NCBI RefSeq assembly: GCF_000485595.1
Contig: NW_014577639.1
Location: forward strand, 1 to 64,000
From: Priapulus caudatus
Lineage: Eukaryota > Priapulida > Priapulimorpha > Priapulimorphida > Priapulidae
DNA length: 64,000 nt
Direction: 5' to 3'
Of this stretch, positions 28,201-42,100 are shown piece by piece; position 1 is the first letter of the stretch; each line of letters starts with the position of its first letter. Under the pieces are notes generated by a model. That model was given only the letters and a program-made list of their open reading frames with translations. It was not told the DNA's origin and searched no databases. The position numbers were made by a program, and so were the translations under genes.

Positions 28201-31200
28201 GTTCCCAGAGTTTCCTGAGTCAGTTGATGGCCTCCTTCACCTTTACTATGTAGTCGTTTTCGGCCTTCACCGCTAGCACTTCAAATGGTCCCTTCCATTG
28301 CATTAGCAGCTTATTGCTGTCCGTGGGGAGCAGAACTAACACCATGTCACCTGGATTGAGCCTACGTGCTCTGACATTCCTGTCATAGTAATGCTTGTAT
28401 CTACGTTGTGACTTCTTCAACTGCCCCTTTACTATCTCACACGTTTCCTCAAGTCGATTCTTAAGATCAACGACGTATTGGTAGCTGTTTCTAAACTCTG
28501 GCACCTCTATCTCCTTTGTCCACAATTCTTTAAGTATCTTCATAGGACCTCGCACCGTTCTACCATAGAGTAACTCAAACGGTGAAAACCCCGTACTTTC
28601 TTGCGGGACTTCTCTGTAGGCAAATAGTAACGCTGATATATATCTATCCCAATCCCTTGGGCGTTCCATGCATAGCCGTCTCAGCATTTGTCTCAGTACT
28701 CCATTAAATCGTTTGACCAGTCCGTTACACGTTGGGTGGTACGGTGTGGTTGTGAGTTGCTTGACTGACAACAGCCTACTTATCTCCCTCATCAGTTCCG
28801 TAGTGAACTGAGTTCCTAAATCACTAAGTATTTCCTTCGGGAATCCTACCCTGCGAAATATCTCAACCATAGCCTCAGCTACCACCCCGGTAGTAATTGT
28901 TGTCAATGGTACAGCATCAGGGTATCTTGTTGCATAGTCCACAATAGTCAATATATATCAGCTTCCTTTATCTGATATGGGTTAAATCGGCTCAACGAGA
29001 TCTACAGCCACTCGGTGAAAGGGTACATCAATTATCGGCAATTTTCCTAGTGGTACTTTTGTTACTCTACCTTTCGCCACTGTCCGCTGACATGCATCAC
29101 ACGATCGGAAGAAACGTGAGATATCACCACTCATATCTGGCCAATAGAACTCTGTTGCTATCCTACCCCTTGTCTTTCCTATGCCCACGTGTCCACCCAT
29201 TATTGATTCGTGAGCTATCTTCAGCACCTTCCTCAGTTGTTGTGGCACAACCAACTGTTTCACCACTTGCCCCTGATCTACTTTTGGGGATTGGAACATT
29301 CTATAGAGCAGACCCTTCCTCTCCGTAAGCCATGACTTACTGGCACCCTTGGTTCTCACATCTGTTGACGTCCTCGCCTTATCCAGCGTCTTGTCTTCTT
29401 TCTGATATGCCTTTAACGTTTCCACGTCAATCTCCACATCAATTTCAGAAACTACTCTTACAGGGGTTAGTGCCCTATCCTTCGTTTTGGCTTTTGCCCG
29501 AGTAACGACCACGCTGGCTTCTACCTCCTCTGTAGTCTGCATACGTTCTTGCCATTTCCTACGTGGGTCAGTGGGGCTTCGTTCTCCCGGGACATTCCCT
29601 ATTATCAAATCATACAGCGGTGTCTCCATGCACATGACCTCTACTTCCCCGGTAAGATATGGGCTATCTACCTTTACCCTGGTCATTGGGACCTCCTTGA
29701 TGGATCCATCAACCAATGTACACCACGTCTTCTTTCCTGTAAGTTGTTCTTTGGCCACAAGACTGTCTGGTGATGATGCCGCTGCAGCCAGTGTCTCACA
29801 GTGCTTTCACTTCAACGCATCCTACCCTTTCATATAAGACTGGCATTGGGACCTCAGTTACCAGGCTTTGGGAGCCTCCATTGGCTACTTGATCCTCGCA
29901 ATGCTCTACCTCCCGTTATACCGGCCTTCCTTTCACATGGCTCATGGTATTCCATTTACCCTCGCCGACACCGCTACACTGATTTAAGTAGCACCCCGCT
30001 GCTAGGTTTCGTCCATTAGGTCGAGCATGGTATCCGGTATTCCTCACACTGTGCGTGGGGCCATATTGTGAGCCATACCTGGCTTTGCTATATCCTTGCT
30101 TCTGTTGTACTCTGCTCGTAGGGGTTCTCCTACTGTCGCCTACACAGTCCTTCGCTATGTGTCCCGGCCTATTACGTCTGAAGCATCATCTCTCTGCCTC
30201 TGTCCTAGTACCCTGTCGCTGGTTACCTAGCCATTTACTCATCACGTCTCTATTTACTCTCCGACCATCATTTTTACTCTCATGTAGGCTTCTGCCATGT
30301 GCCTGAAAATACTTCTCAGCTAACGTAGTGAGTTCTTCCATCTGCAGAGGTGTCCTCTCGTTTAAAAACAGTGACAAACCCTTGTCGCATGACCCAATAA
30401 ACCTTTCTTTTAATATCGACTCTTTGAGCCTGTCGAAGGTACGCTGAGTGTTAGAGAGATCCACCCACCGTAATAGATACCCTTCCAGTCTTGTCACAAA
30501 CTGTTCCGGACTTTCTCCTGCCTCCGCCCTACTATCACTGAGTTTATTCCAGAAGCCTTCTGCAGTCAGCTGGTACCTCTATAATAAGGCCCCTTCAAGC
30601 TTGCAAACCGGGGGTATACCTCTAACGCCCTTCCTGTAAGGATTGCACTCAAGTTGATCGCCCAAGTACACTCCTTCCAATCCTGCAACTTGGCAAACCG
30701 CTCAAACCTCTCCAGATAGGCGTCCATGTCTTCTCCCATCCTGGAACACGGGTAATTTTGGCGCCCCTCGCCGTATTTGCTCTTGTTGCCATTGAGGGTT
30801 CCATCATACTTTCCTCCGCCGCCACCTGATGTTTCACCCTTTCTATTTCGATCTGGTGCTCCATAACAGCGAGCTCGTGTTGCTAGGCCTCTCGCTTGGC
30901 CTCCCTCTCGGCTGCCATCTCTTCTCGCTCCCGTTCTCGATCCTCCTGCTCCCGTTCTCGAATGAATTGCAGCAATTCTTTGCTCTCTAGGCCGTGCTTG
31001 ACTCCTAACTCTACACATCTTTCCATTTTGCTTTCAACGCACCGGTTTTGGACGTATTTCCTCCCACAATTACAATACCATACGACTACGATACCAGTCT
31101 CTGCTCAACTGTTCTACAATCCAATAATCTCGAGTGCAAGACGATATCATACACTGGAATACTTTACCAAAACACCACCCCCTGGCACAATACCCCGCGA

Positions 31201-34200
31201 CATGAAACCACCACGAAAGATACAACACAACACCCCCAAGACAATGTGACACTTTATAAAACTAACTACAGGTATCACNNNNNNNNNNNNNNNNNNNNNN
31301 NNNNNNNNNNNNNNNNNNNNNNNNNNNNNNNNNNNNNNNNNNNNNNNNNNNNNNNNNNNNNNNNNNNNNNNNNNNNNNNNNNNNNNNNNNNNNNNNNNNN
31401 NNNNNNNNNNNNNNNNNNNNNNNNNNNNNNNNNNNNNNNNNNNNNNNNNNNNNNNNNNNNNNNNNNNNNNNNNNNNNNNNNNNNNNNNNNNNNNNNNNNN
31501 NNNNNNNNNNNNNNNNNNNNNNNNNNNNNNNNNNNNNNNNNNNNNNNNNNNNNNNNNNNNNNNNNNNNNNNNNNNNNNNNNNNNNNNNNNNNNNNNNNNN
31601 NNNNNNNNNNNNNNNNNNNNNNNNNNNNNNNNNNNNNNNNNNNNNNNNNNNNNNNNNNNNNNNNNNNNNNNNNNNNNNNNNNNNNNNNNNNNNNNNNNNN
31701 NNNNNNNNNNNNNNNNNNNNNNNNNNNNNNNNNNNNNNNNNNNNNNNNNNNNNNNNNNNNNNNNNNNNNNNNNNNNNNNNNNNNNNNNNNNNNNNNNNNN
31801 NNNNNNNNNNNNNNNNNNNNNNNNNNNNNNNNNNNNNNNNNNNNNNNNNNNNNNNNNNNNNNNNNNNNNNNNNNNNNNNNNNNNNNNNNNNNNNNNNNNN
31901 NNNNNNNNNNNNNNNNNNNNNNNNNNNNNNNNNNNNNNNNNNNNNNNNNNNNNNNNNNNNNNNNNNNNNNNNNNNNNNNNNNNNNNNNNNNNNNNNNNNN
32001 NNNNNNNNNNNNNNNNNNNNNNNNNNNNNNNNNNNNNNNNNNNNNNNNNNNNNNNNNNNNNNNNNNNNNNNNNNTACATCAGACACAATCTTTACACGTC
32101 TACATCAGACACAATCTTTACACGTCTATATCAGACACAAACTTTACACATCTATATCAGACACACAATCTTTACACGTCTACATCAGACACAATCTTTA
32201 CACGTCTACATCAGACACAATCTTTACACGTCTATATCAGACACACAATCTTTACACGTCTATATCAGACACAAACTTTACACATCTATATCAGACACAA
32301 CCTTCACAGTAGAACCTGAACCTTTAGCCACAAGTTGTTCATAGTATGAACTAAAAACGGTCCCTGGAATTTTTACTAATGTTTTATTTTATTAAATAAA
32401 TTAAAAAGATGCATTAAAATCTGTAATTTTTGTGTAAGATACAACAATATCGTAAATAAAGAACCACCGCTATACTTCTATAGGGGCCTACAAATCATCG
32501 ATCGCATCTTACGTGTTATTAGCTGCGGGTTGTTCGTGCACACATACAGAATGTCATCAAGAGCTAATAATATACCTCTATTAGAGCTAATAATAGCTAA
32601 AATAGCTAATAAGAGCTAATAATAGGTATTATTAGCTCTTGGTGTCATGAAGAGACGATGAAAGCGAGTGTGTTGAAAGTGAAGGGCACACATCTTTGTT
32701 TTGCTAATTTTCTTTGGCGCACATAGGCAGACCGCAGCTAGGTCAGACCAACATGAGAGATATTTGATTCATGTTTTTGTTTATTGGCGTCGATATCAGG
32801 AGGGGCATTGATAATCTAGCTAGAGGGGCCAGCCTTGATATCTATTCGTTTCGTTTCATTGCATTGCATTGCCACGAAGAGGAAGATATGTGAGGAATAG
32901 AAATTAATTCAATTTTTTGTTTCTTGGTATCGACCGAAAAAAAAGACGCGAAAGGTTTAATTGATGTGTGTTCCGTGTCGTTCTTACTTAGACAGAAAGG
33001 GGCCATTTTGTTGGCTTGTACGGTCAGACAGATTACTGAAGCTGTATTTTCTTTCAGGAGTGAAAATCGTTTCGATCAATAATAAAATGATAGTAAATAA
33101 ACACGAATAGTATAACTTACCAGTTTTAATATTTGTATACTCTTTTTTGCCTATTCTTAGTAATAATTTTCTGTAAATGCCGTTTAAATGTTCCTCTGCA
33201 ACACACAATCTCACCGCACGCACGCTACGAGGCACAAACTATGCACAGTGCATGGCGTGCGTGCAGTTAGATTGTGTTCTGACGTTTACGATAATTGCTA
33301 CTAATACAAACTCACAGAAAGAGTGCATAGTTTCTGCACAGTGGCGTGCGTGTGGAGAGATTGTGTGTTGCAACGGAGCATTTGAGTGGCATTTGCGTGG
33401 AAACATTAGTCGATGGAGAATCAATACATAAACATTAGGACATTTGTAGTAAAATGTAATTTGTGTTTCTTTACAATAATTTTATTATTAAAACGGTTCA
33501 AGTGCCTGTAACTGTCGGTGTTGTGCACCGATTAGTGTTAAAATGTCGCCATAAGTGGTGAGCATGGTTCCAGCGAAATATAGTAAAAAAATAAGTTACT
33601 ATAGACTATTCCCCATCAATGTTGTGGGGTTTCATTGATGGGGAATTGATGGGGAACACATATGACTCCTAATATGTGTCATAAGTTTTAGTTTGAATGT
33701 AAATAGATTTTAAGGTTTGTTTTGATATATGTATATATAGTGAAGTATATATATGAAGTGTTCTCCACTGGAGAAGTTTCTTGTAGGGCGACTTGGGTGT
33801 GTTTTAGCCAGAGATACTCTCTTTCAGCATGTTGCTTGAGGCCGCTGTTGCTGCTCAGGGATGTCACGCTGGTAGCCGGCACGGGGGTGTTCTTGATGCT
33901 GCCGACGGATGGGAAATCTGTATAGTAGTGCAGCAAACGGTCAACTGTTTTGAGGCCTCTTTCGTTCGGCTTCCGAGGATGGTGATGCTGCGTCAAATGC
34001 CGGCCCCAGGGACCGCAGGGTGTTGCATATGGGAAATAGCAGTTCCATGGAATGACTGTTTTGTTGTGGTGGAACTTAGGTTGTGATCAATATTGTCTAC
34101 CGCGGCAGTCGTGAAGACTCTGCCTCTCATCTTGGGAGGGCAGACTACTTGCTCCTGGTGGTAGAGGCGGCAGACACTGTTCTGACATAGTTGTATGAAA

Positions 34201-36106
34201 GGAACATCTGCATATTGCATTTAGCAGATTATGTGTTAATTAACATGATAATTAAATGTAGTAGTGTCCCTTGACCACAGAAGTATAACATTTGACTTGC
34301 CAATGATTGATCTGATGAGAGCAAGCCACCATAATTATCACTATCTGGTTCTGTTATTGTTGTTGTATTATCGATGTAATTAGCCTAATTGTGTTAATTA
34401 TTTTGTTAATTGGCATCTTAATTGGCGTGGGCAGTGTCTATGAATAGCTATTGACAGACAGAGGAAGAAGGTCAGATAACATTTCCACAACTTAAATGAA
34501 TCTAGCCTATTCACAAGGAATTTCAGCATTTGATGCCTGATCATGGGTTTCCTTGTCGGCATTTCATCTGCAATTAGCCTAAATATGTTAATTAATATCA
34601 GCAGCATCTCCCAAAATGTGACTAAGAGCTATCTGGCATGTCTTGATTCAAAACATTCAATAAACATTCACTAAAACCTTCAGCAGAAAACTTTATCTAA
34701 CTTCTGTGTGTCTTTTGGGTGTCTGCTGGCGGACATTTGCACGGCCGCCAGGGGGCGGTTGGGCGATGGCTCCACATCCAAATTTGTTTATAATATATTG
34801 GTCTACCTCTGTGCCAAAAATGGTGCTTTTATCAAAAAATGCACAATAGGTTTGAATATCCTAGGTAAACCGCCCCACTAATATAAGATAATTCATATAT
34901 ATAATGATGTCCTTTTATGGCAGGATCTAACAATATTAAAATTATACACTAAATTTTTAAATACAACAAATATTTATTACAATAAAATTGTCATGAGAGT
35001 ATATAAAAAAAGAACGTTTGTTCTGATATAACTAGATAAATACTAAACTGATTCACTCGTTTACCATTTGGTGTTTTTACTTTTTTTTTTTATTCACGTA
35101 GGTCGTTTTTACAGTAGCACCCAAGATGCCACAAGCAGAGTGACCTGTACGGATGTGCACGTTTACAGCGTTACACGTTGCAGCGTTTACTTGTGCATTC
35201 ACAACCTTTTAACTAATATGTTTATTTATTTATTTATATATTCATTTCTATTATCTATTGTTGCAGATTGACCCTGCTGATGTAGTGAGACAAATCACAA
35301 CAGAGGAGAGTAAAGACGTTGCATATCATTTGGTTCCTTACGAAGTAGAGGTATGCTGATTTTACGTTATCCTTCTGATTGGTCTCCCTTATTCGTGCAT
35401 CTTTCTTACCACAAATTTATTAGGTTCATCACATTTCTATGACAGTTGGGCATTGTCTTTATAAAAACTGACTGCGTGGCCGCCACACGTGGATATATGC
35501 AGTTTCTCTGTTAGCTCTGCTTCACCTGCCATGCGCTTTACTGGTTGATTTCCTGCTTTAGGAGGAGGAGGAGGTGACTGAGGAGGTCATGCAGGAGAAG
35601 GAAGAAGTGAAACTTATACCACTAGTAGAGGTTATGTATACGTACAACCAGCACAACCTGGACGTTCAAAAGGAAGACGTGAGTAATGTGCTGTACTTGA
35701 ACTATCGGTAGCCAAGATAAAACATCAGCGATATAACACCAATGTTATAACTATAGCATTAGTGTTAGCGATAGACTATAACGTTATCTACTCTTAACGC
35801 CTCATAACTTTTGTTGGGGGTAAAGCCACGTGCAGTGTGTCTTCTTGACATTTAACCGTCGTCAGTTCGCCATCGATCACGTAATCAAGTATCTATATCG
35901 CCTATGAGTGAGGGCAGCTCTGCCCCACCCACTGCCTACGGCCCTGTAATATTATAATATCGCGTGGCACATTTCGCGTGCCTGCATATTTCAGAGGTGC
36001 GCACACAATGAGTGATTCAGAAAATCCTATTGCTACAGCTTATATTAGTCATTCTAATTACCATAACCCATGCTTCATTATTATATGTATAGATACGTAT
36101 GCTACA

Positions 36107-36158
<52 letters not shown>

Positions 36159-39100
36159 CACATACACAGTACACACACACACACGCACACGCACACGCAC
36201 ACGCACACGCACACGCACACGCACATACCTGGTAATAGTGCGATTGCAATTATATAGTGTGCTAAACCGTTACGTTTTATGATCACATAATCACCGGCTT
36301 ATATTTAAGTCTCTGCAATTCAATGCCTATAGCTGCCGTGATGCAGAGCACCACGGGCGCGTTTCACAAACGTCCGTTCGCTATTTCTTCTCCGCAATTT
36401 CCCGAGTTGTCCTCTAAATAGCAGAGGACGCGTTAATTTCACGAACGTCTGTTCGCTAAAGTCGCTCGTTATTTACCGTATTTTAGCGGACAACGTGTGC
36501 GTGTGCTCTGCACATCCCGCTAATTAAATTTAGCGGAGAACTCTGGTGTATTCAAAACCCATAAAAATACAAAATTCGCACTAAACTACCATGAAATAAT
36601 AGATTTCGTAATAAAAAATAATCTTGGCTGTTTATTATGCACATTATTGCAACAACATAATTTGTTTTAACTCTGCATTAAGAATATGACAAAAGTTGTG
36701 TATTTAAATTTAAGCTATTAATAGTTTACCATGTATTGTAATGATTATTGATGCCGCAGATTTACGTACGCGTGTACTGTATGTTTGTACCCACACACAC
36801 ACACATACACACCACGCACGCGCGCACACACACACGCACGCATGTACGCACGCGCGCACACACACACGCGCGCACACACACTTACACACACCTGCGAATG
36901 CGATAGTGCGATTGCGATTAGTGTGCTAAACCGTTACGTTTTATGATCACATAATCAGATTCACCGGCTTATATTTAAATGTCTGCAATTTAATGGTGCC
37001 GTGATGCAGGGCAGGTCAGGCACGGGTGGTTATTATTAGAGGAGCAAAAATATTTGTATATATTGGCCTCACCTATAATCGTATATATAAGCATCACAGC
37101 ATGGGAATCTCTCAATCAACACTAGCACATTAGAGGTGCGCGTACAGAGCGTGCGTATCTATAATCGCTTGGATGCAGATATGAGGCCCAACACAGTTGC
37201 TTGTCCTCACTACTCACGTTGGCTGCATCGCTTGACTATTAAAAATTACTTTGAAAATTATTGCACGATTCCACACCACTTACAAAAGCCTGCACCATCA
37301 TAGTTGCATTAACGTTTTAGTAAACATCTATTCAGTATCAGTGCGGAATGTAGTGTAATTATAGGTAAGAGCTGACTCCCTTTGTCCATCAAATGTATCC
37401 TATATGTTAATGCGCACTGTGCTTTTATTTTTTAAATTTACGTAAATGACACAAATTCCAGTGAAAATGGCTATATACTCTTTTCGAAAACGAAAGAGTG
37501 GTTCATCTATGATGTATTATATCATTTAACAGTTTCTCTTTCGCATGTGTATAAAACATTACCTCCTTCTGAAATTTTAACATTGCATTGCCTATACTGG
37601 ATTGGTACTCTATCATTAAAATGTTTGTAGGTATTGATACTGAACAAAAAAGCAAACAAAGACTGGTGGAATGTCACGCAGCCCGATGGGAAGCAGGGAT
37701 TTATTCCAGTGACGTACGTGATGGAAATTGAGCCTCGCAGCGTGTCAACGGTCACCATGGAACCTATCACCATCACGAAAATGGTGAAAGTCAAGAAGAT
37801 CGAGTATCACAAAGACCCGATGCCCAAATCACAGAGCGTGAGAAGAACTCTGTCACGTGAGTGCTTACTCTGTGTCTGATACGCTTTGAATATGATACAT
37901 CCTCTGGAAATGCATATTCATTGTCGTATTGTTGTTGGAAGGATTCCTATTTCATCAATGCATTACTGGCTAATGCTTATTTGTGATATTGCAGCTGTTG
38001 ACAATATAGGTATCTGATAGCTTATACTAAATTCGTGATTAAATCTGCTTAGCTTCTGAGCCAATGTGACTAAGGCTTAGAAGGGCCCAGCCTAAGTATA
38101 TTGATATTAGTGCTATGTTAAATTAGCTTATGCTCTTTCATAATTCATTAATGAATTTGAGTGTCAAGTGTGTGTCATTATGATATATTAATTACTCTAT
38201 CAACAGATAAGATTAATTGTATATTTTAATTCCTAAACCAACATTAAATTAATTTATGGGCTGTATATGTCATTCCGAATTCAATCCATAATACGAGCTT
38301 ATAATTAGTCCATTAGGGTGGTCGTTTAGTGCGGTGCAGTAGGCATTGTTCTCTTATACACAGGTAACAATTACCAATACATAAACATGCTCCTATGAAC
38401 TACTCTACAAAAATTACAATCTGTTTTCTTTTATTTATTACTAATTCCAATTCATTTGCATGCCAGGGACTCTCTTTTAAAAAGATGCATGTATAAACAG
38501 AAACGTGGCTATAATATATGCAGAACAAAGCATCTATAAAATGGCCCACATGGGATGTTGTTAGTAGCAGCATGTTAAATTTTATTATTGTTGTGTTTTT
38601 TACTGTAGACATTGCTACGGTCCCCCTAAACAGTGAGTTAATTATAATACCAACTTTCTCAAATAACCCCACAACTCTAGAAGAGAAGATTCCCGTTGCC
38701 ATGCCGCATCCTCCTGGCATTCGCAGGCATTTGTAGGCTCACGTTTGCCACAATTTGCTTTCGATTTTTATTATATTTACTTTATATTGTGACCGACCAA
38801 CCCACTAATATGTACTCTATTTCCTTGAGGGATGCGCTTAAAGCTATGAGTTCAATCACTTCTGACTGAGTTTGCGGGATGTTGGCCAAACATTGCGTGT
38901 ATAACCTCAGATTAAGGAAAAATCTACTTGTAGTTACTGTGCCATATTCTCGTGATGCATCCAGCCCATAGCAATCAGTCTCTGTATTAAATATTATTGT
39001 CTATTGCGTGGTGTGTTATAAAGCATAAGGGAAAAATATTAAGATATATCATTATTTTTATTGAGCTATGTGTATGAGTCTACTATTGTTTTCAGCATCT

Positions 39101-42100
39101 CGCCCAACTATACTACGATGGAAATCACAAATGGTGTAACCCTAAACATGGCCCTTATCCTCACTCGGTAACATACGATTCTGTAAAGTAAGCCGAACCT
39201 GTAGCCAATACACGTCGTATAAAGTCTATTTAAATCAACATTAGCACTCACCACATTTACTTATGTGTATATTTTGTGTGCAGTGCGATCTATCAGCACT
39301 CTTCACTATGATAAGGAAAATGTGGAGAAAATGCAAAAGCAGATTACCGACACATACCAAAAGCTGTGTAAATCGTCACAGGTCAGTCGTATTTCTGTTT
39401 AATATGTTTGCGTTTTGAAATATAGTAGGTACTCTAGGCTCTGGGGGGTACGTTTTTTTTGTACAGCCCATTATGTGATTTTCGGTTAGGCACCAAAGTG
39501 AAAAAATTACAATAATTGAAGTTTCAGAGCATAAGTCTTTATTAAGCAACCATAAACTTTCAAATTACAATGAATTACTTTCAATAGATATTACTAACAA
39601 CTTTCTAGAATGATTTGTTGCCATAAACTTTGTTTCATGGTACGAAATGGCTATATTTTGCTCAATTTTAGCCAAAAAATAGCCAAAAATCGCTGTCACT
39701 TTGAAAGTAGCTCCAAGTATGATTGCTTCTCACTCGCCCACTATTGTAGCTAGAGGTACCAAAATTTGGCAAAAGTTTCTTTATTAAGTGCTCTAAGTGA
39801 CCCAAGCTCATAATGATGCCCCCGGGCTCTATATGATGCATAGGGGGGTTGTTGTAACTCGGGGTCAACTAGCAACCCCAAATAGCAGTCTTTTGCGAAT
39901 TTTGTCAAATGATGATAACTCCTTAAGTAAGTGACCTAGGAAGTTGATTTTAGTGGCTACGTATAGGTTTTTGACACCAAGGAATTGATTGACACCATTA
40001 TTATACATTTTGGAGTTTACCTACTTAGAGGAAGTATAAGATGTCTGCTAAAAGCGATAATTAAGACATGAATTATCCCATAGAAAGATGATTGAAGGAT
40101 ATACATGCATCATAGAACTGTACAGGTGGACGCTTTCGCTCTTCTAAAATATTCCCTGTTACCATATTCAATTATGTTATCTATCCTAACCGAATTTCAG
40201 CTACAATGGCAGAGGTTAAGCATGCTAGACAACCCACCAGAACCCAGCCTAATCCTATCAAACAATTGGGTTTTTACAAGCATGTGGTAATGTTTTCCAG
40301 CACCGACAAAATTTACAACATTTCATCCAAGCCTTTCTACATGGGTAAGTTGAATTTGTACACTTAGCACATGAACAGGAGACTGAACAATGAGGCTCGA
40401 GGGTTTTCCACGATGTTGCGGGTACCAGCTGTGCGTGGTCGTTCACATAGCCGCAATCCTCTGGCTTCAGTGTCTCAACGTTTTCAAAATCGAGGTGGGA
40501 CGCCAATGCATGGCTGATGGTGTAGGCATTGTAGAATTCATGCTTGATATGAGGCAGGAGTCCCTGACTAGTCGGAGGTAGGCTGTGGAGAGAACCCTCT
40601 TGGCTGAAGTGGAAGACCTCTGCTCGATATTCAGAGAAACATTTAGCATCGCTACCTCTTTTCAGCACCTTCACTAGGTAATGTTTGGCATTGCGGGTCA
40701 TGGCCGGAGAGAGGGTTGGTGATTCCCCAAAGTGTTTCAGAAGCTTTCTTCTTTGTACCAACTTTGCTGGTTATGTTACTTGCTGTAAGACTGTATAGCT
40801 GGCAGTACTGCACATAGTCGATTTCTCAGGCGCTGGAACAGAGTATGAAGGGGTATATATCGAGTTGGATCTCCCATCCCAGCTCGCACTCACAGCTCCT
40901 CAAAGTTGTGTTTGGTGAAAGACCGGCAGGTGGTAGAGCAGAGCAACAATGACATCTGTATCGTTGCAGATTACAACACACTACACACTTTGTGTCCTGC
41001 ATTGAGAGAGTCCAAGACGTGGATGAGTATTCGGAGGTCAGCTTCTTCAAAAGGCACTTTATGGTGTGGGGCAATGCTTTTTCCTGGACTTGATATACCA
41101 TGATGCAATCCAATCCTCGTCTTCCTTGGTCACTTGTCTGAGTACAATGGGATATTGTAATATTTCGGAAGTATTTGAACGAAGATGGCAGTAGATTAGC
41201 TTCTCGAGAAGAAGCTTATTCATGTCTGAAGACCAGAATCTCTCCACCACCTTTGGTAGAGGTGTCCCTGGTTTAATTGAACTGTACTCGATTGGTACAG
41301 TTTCAGTGCGCCTCTTTCTCTCGCTATCCGTCACTGAGGGTTCATCTGAGTACATGTCGAACACATAGTCACATCGCCCAAACTGATGGTATATACATCC
41401 GAAATGGATAAAAATTCTAAGGAGATGCTTGACGCTGGAGAGGCTAGTCACACGAGCTCTACGAACTGTGGCCATTATGTCTATGTCAAATGAAGTGTTC
41501 TTCCGATGGCTATAGTCATACTCCTCAGGTTTGAGATTAGTCTACAACTCCTTAACCAAAAGGCTCTTCCCTGTGCTGATCATTATCCCGTCCTCATTGA
41601 ACAGGAGAGGTGAAGGTGCAACATCATATTTTAAGAGGTCCTCGGTGGTGAGGCTATGGCTGTCATTGGTATGAAATTATTTCGATTCGATTACTGCTAT
41701 TTTTGTTTTCGATATTTCGATCCGATTCAATCCGATTCGATGTAATATGTAATAAAACATAATTCTAAGGAAGCTCTTCTCTTCCCGTTCCAGGTTCTAC
41801 GGTTTAGCATGTGGGAGGTAGTGTTCCCTTAAGGGTAGTGTCAGGTCACGTCGGTAGATAACACAAACACTGTATTCTAAAGCTACTCTCCGTTTCTTCG
41901 ATTACGCCACAGGATATGCACTGTAACAGCCTAACCAAACACTCCAAGATACTACACAGATGACTACACACACACACAGAATCGTAACCGAATATCAGTA
42001 ATTTCGTACCGTAAGACGTTGATCGCGAAGTAGCACGGCAGGGGTGAAGGTGGAAAGTGGAAGGTGGAAGGTGAAGGTGGAAAGGCAGAGTATAGAAGGA

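Larger units (their letters stand above)
27152..31278 (-). mobile_element. Decayed Gmr1-like Ty3/gypsy retrotransposon (integrase before RT)
   Basis: Reading the - strand, the order is gag with a SCAN-like segment (31.02-30.19 kb), a broken zinc knuckle (30.18), protease motif (29.8), integrase (29.5-28.2), then reverse transcriptase (28.1-27.35). Standard gypsy elements have RT and RNase H before integrase. The Gmr1-like clade is known to have the copia-like order seen here. RNase H and the 3' end are missing: the RT alignment stops near 27345. The 5' end runs into the assembly gap. Stops and frameshifts make it inactive. Confidence 0.8.
18157..35266 (+). other. SPTBN5: Intron 18 (17 kb), packed with mobile elements
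   Basis: It interrupts repeat 5 between helix B and SH3 and contains all the elements listed between 18183 and 34620. Stretches without a named element are mostly AT-rich and show no exons: 20895-22480, 32650-33175 and 34625-35266. The region near 21210-21245 has a GC palindrome, gcgggtacccgc. A small (CATA)n tract is at 22110-22135. Confidence 0.7.
35679..37630 (+). other. SPTBN5: Intron 20, with CA-rich microsatellites and a duplicated segment
   Basis: (GCAC)n and (CA)n occur at 36103-36227 and 36788-36892. Each is followed by a copy of the same unique sequence (tgctaaaccgttacgtttta followed by tgatcacataatca, at about 36262 and 36921), so a block of about 660 bases is duplicated. 36355-36535 has two copies of an acgtc(c/t)gttcgctat motif. 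No exon is seen. Confidence 0.65.
37857..39283 (+). other. SPTBN5: Introns 21-23 around two candidate micro-exons
   Basis: AT-rich sequence with nothing recognised apart from the two short candidate exons listed next. Confidence 0.5.

Noticed and set aside
29050-30306. Forward frames across 29-30 kb
   Set aside because: Antisense shadows of the Gmr1-like integrase and gag on the - strand.
31048-32319. Open frames of 270-420 codons around 31-32 kb
   Set aside because: They cross 796 N and a 26-bp minisatellite; the length is an artefact of the gap.
36058-36286. Thr/His/Ala and Cys/Val frames
   Set aside because: Translation of (GCAC)n and (CA)n microsatellites.
39098-39160. Possible extra exon after ttgttttcag near 39096
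   Set aside because: Its frame ends in a phase that does not fit exon 24, and the only donor (gtgtaa) is weak.
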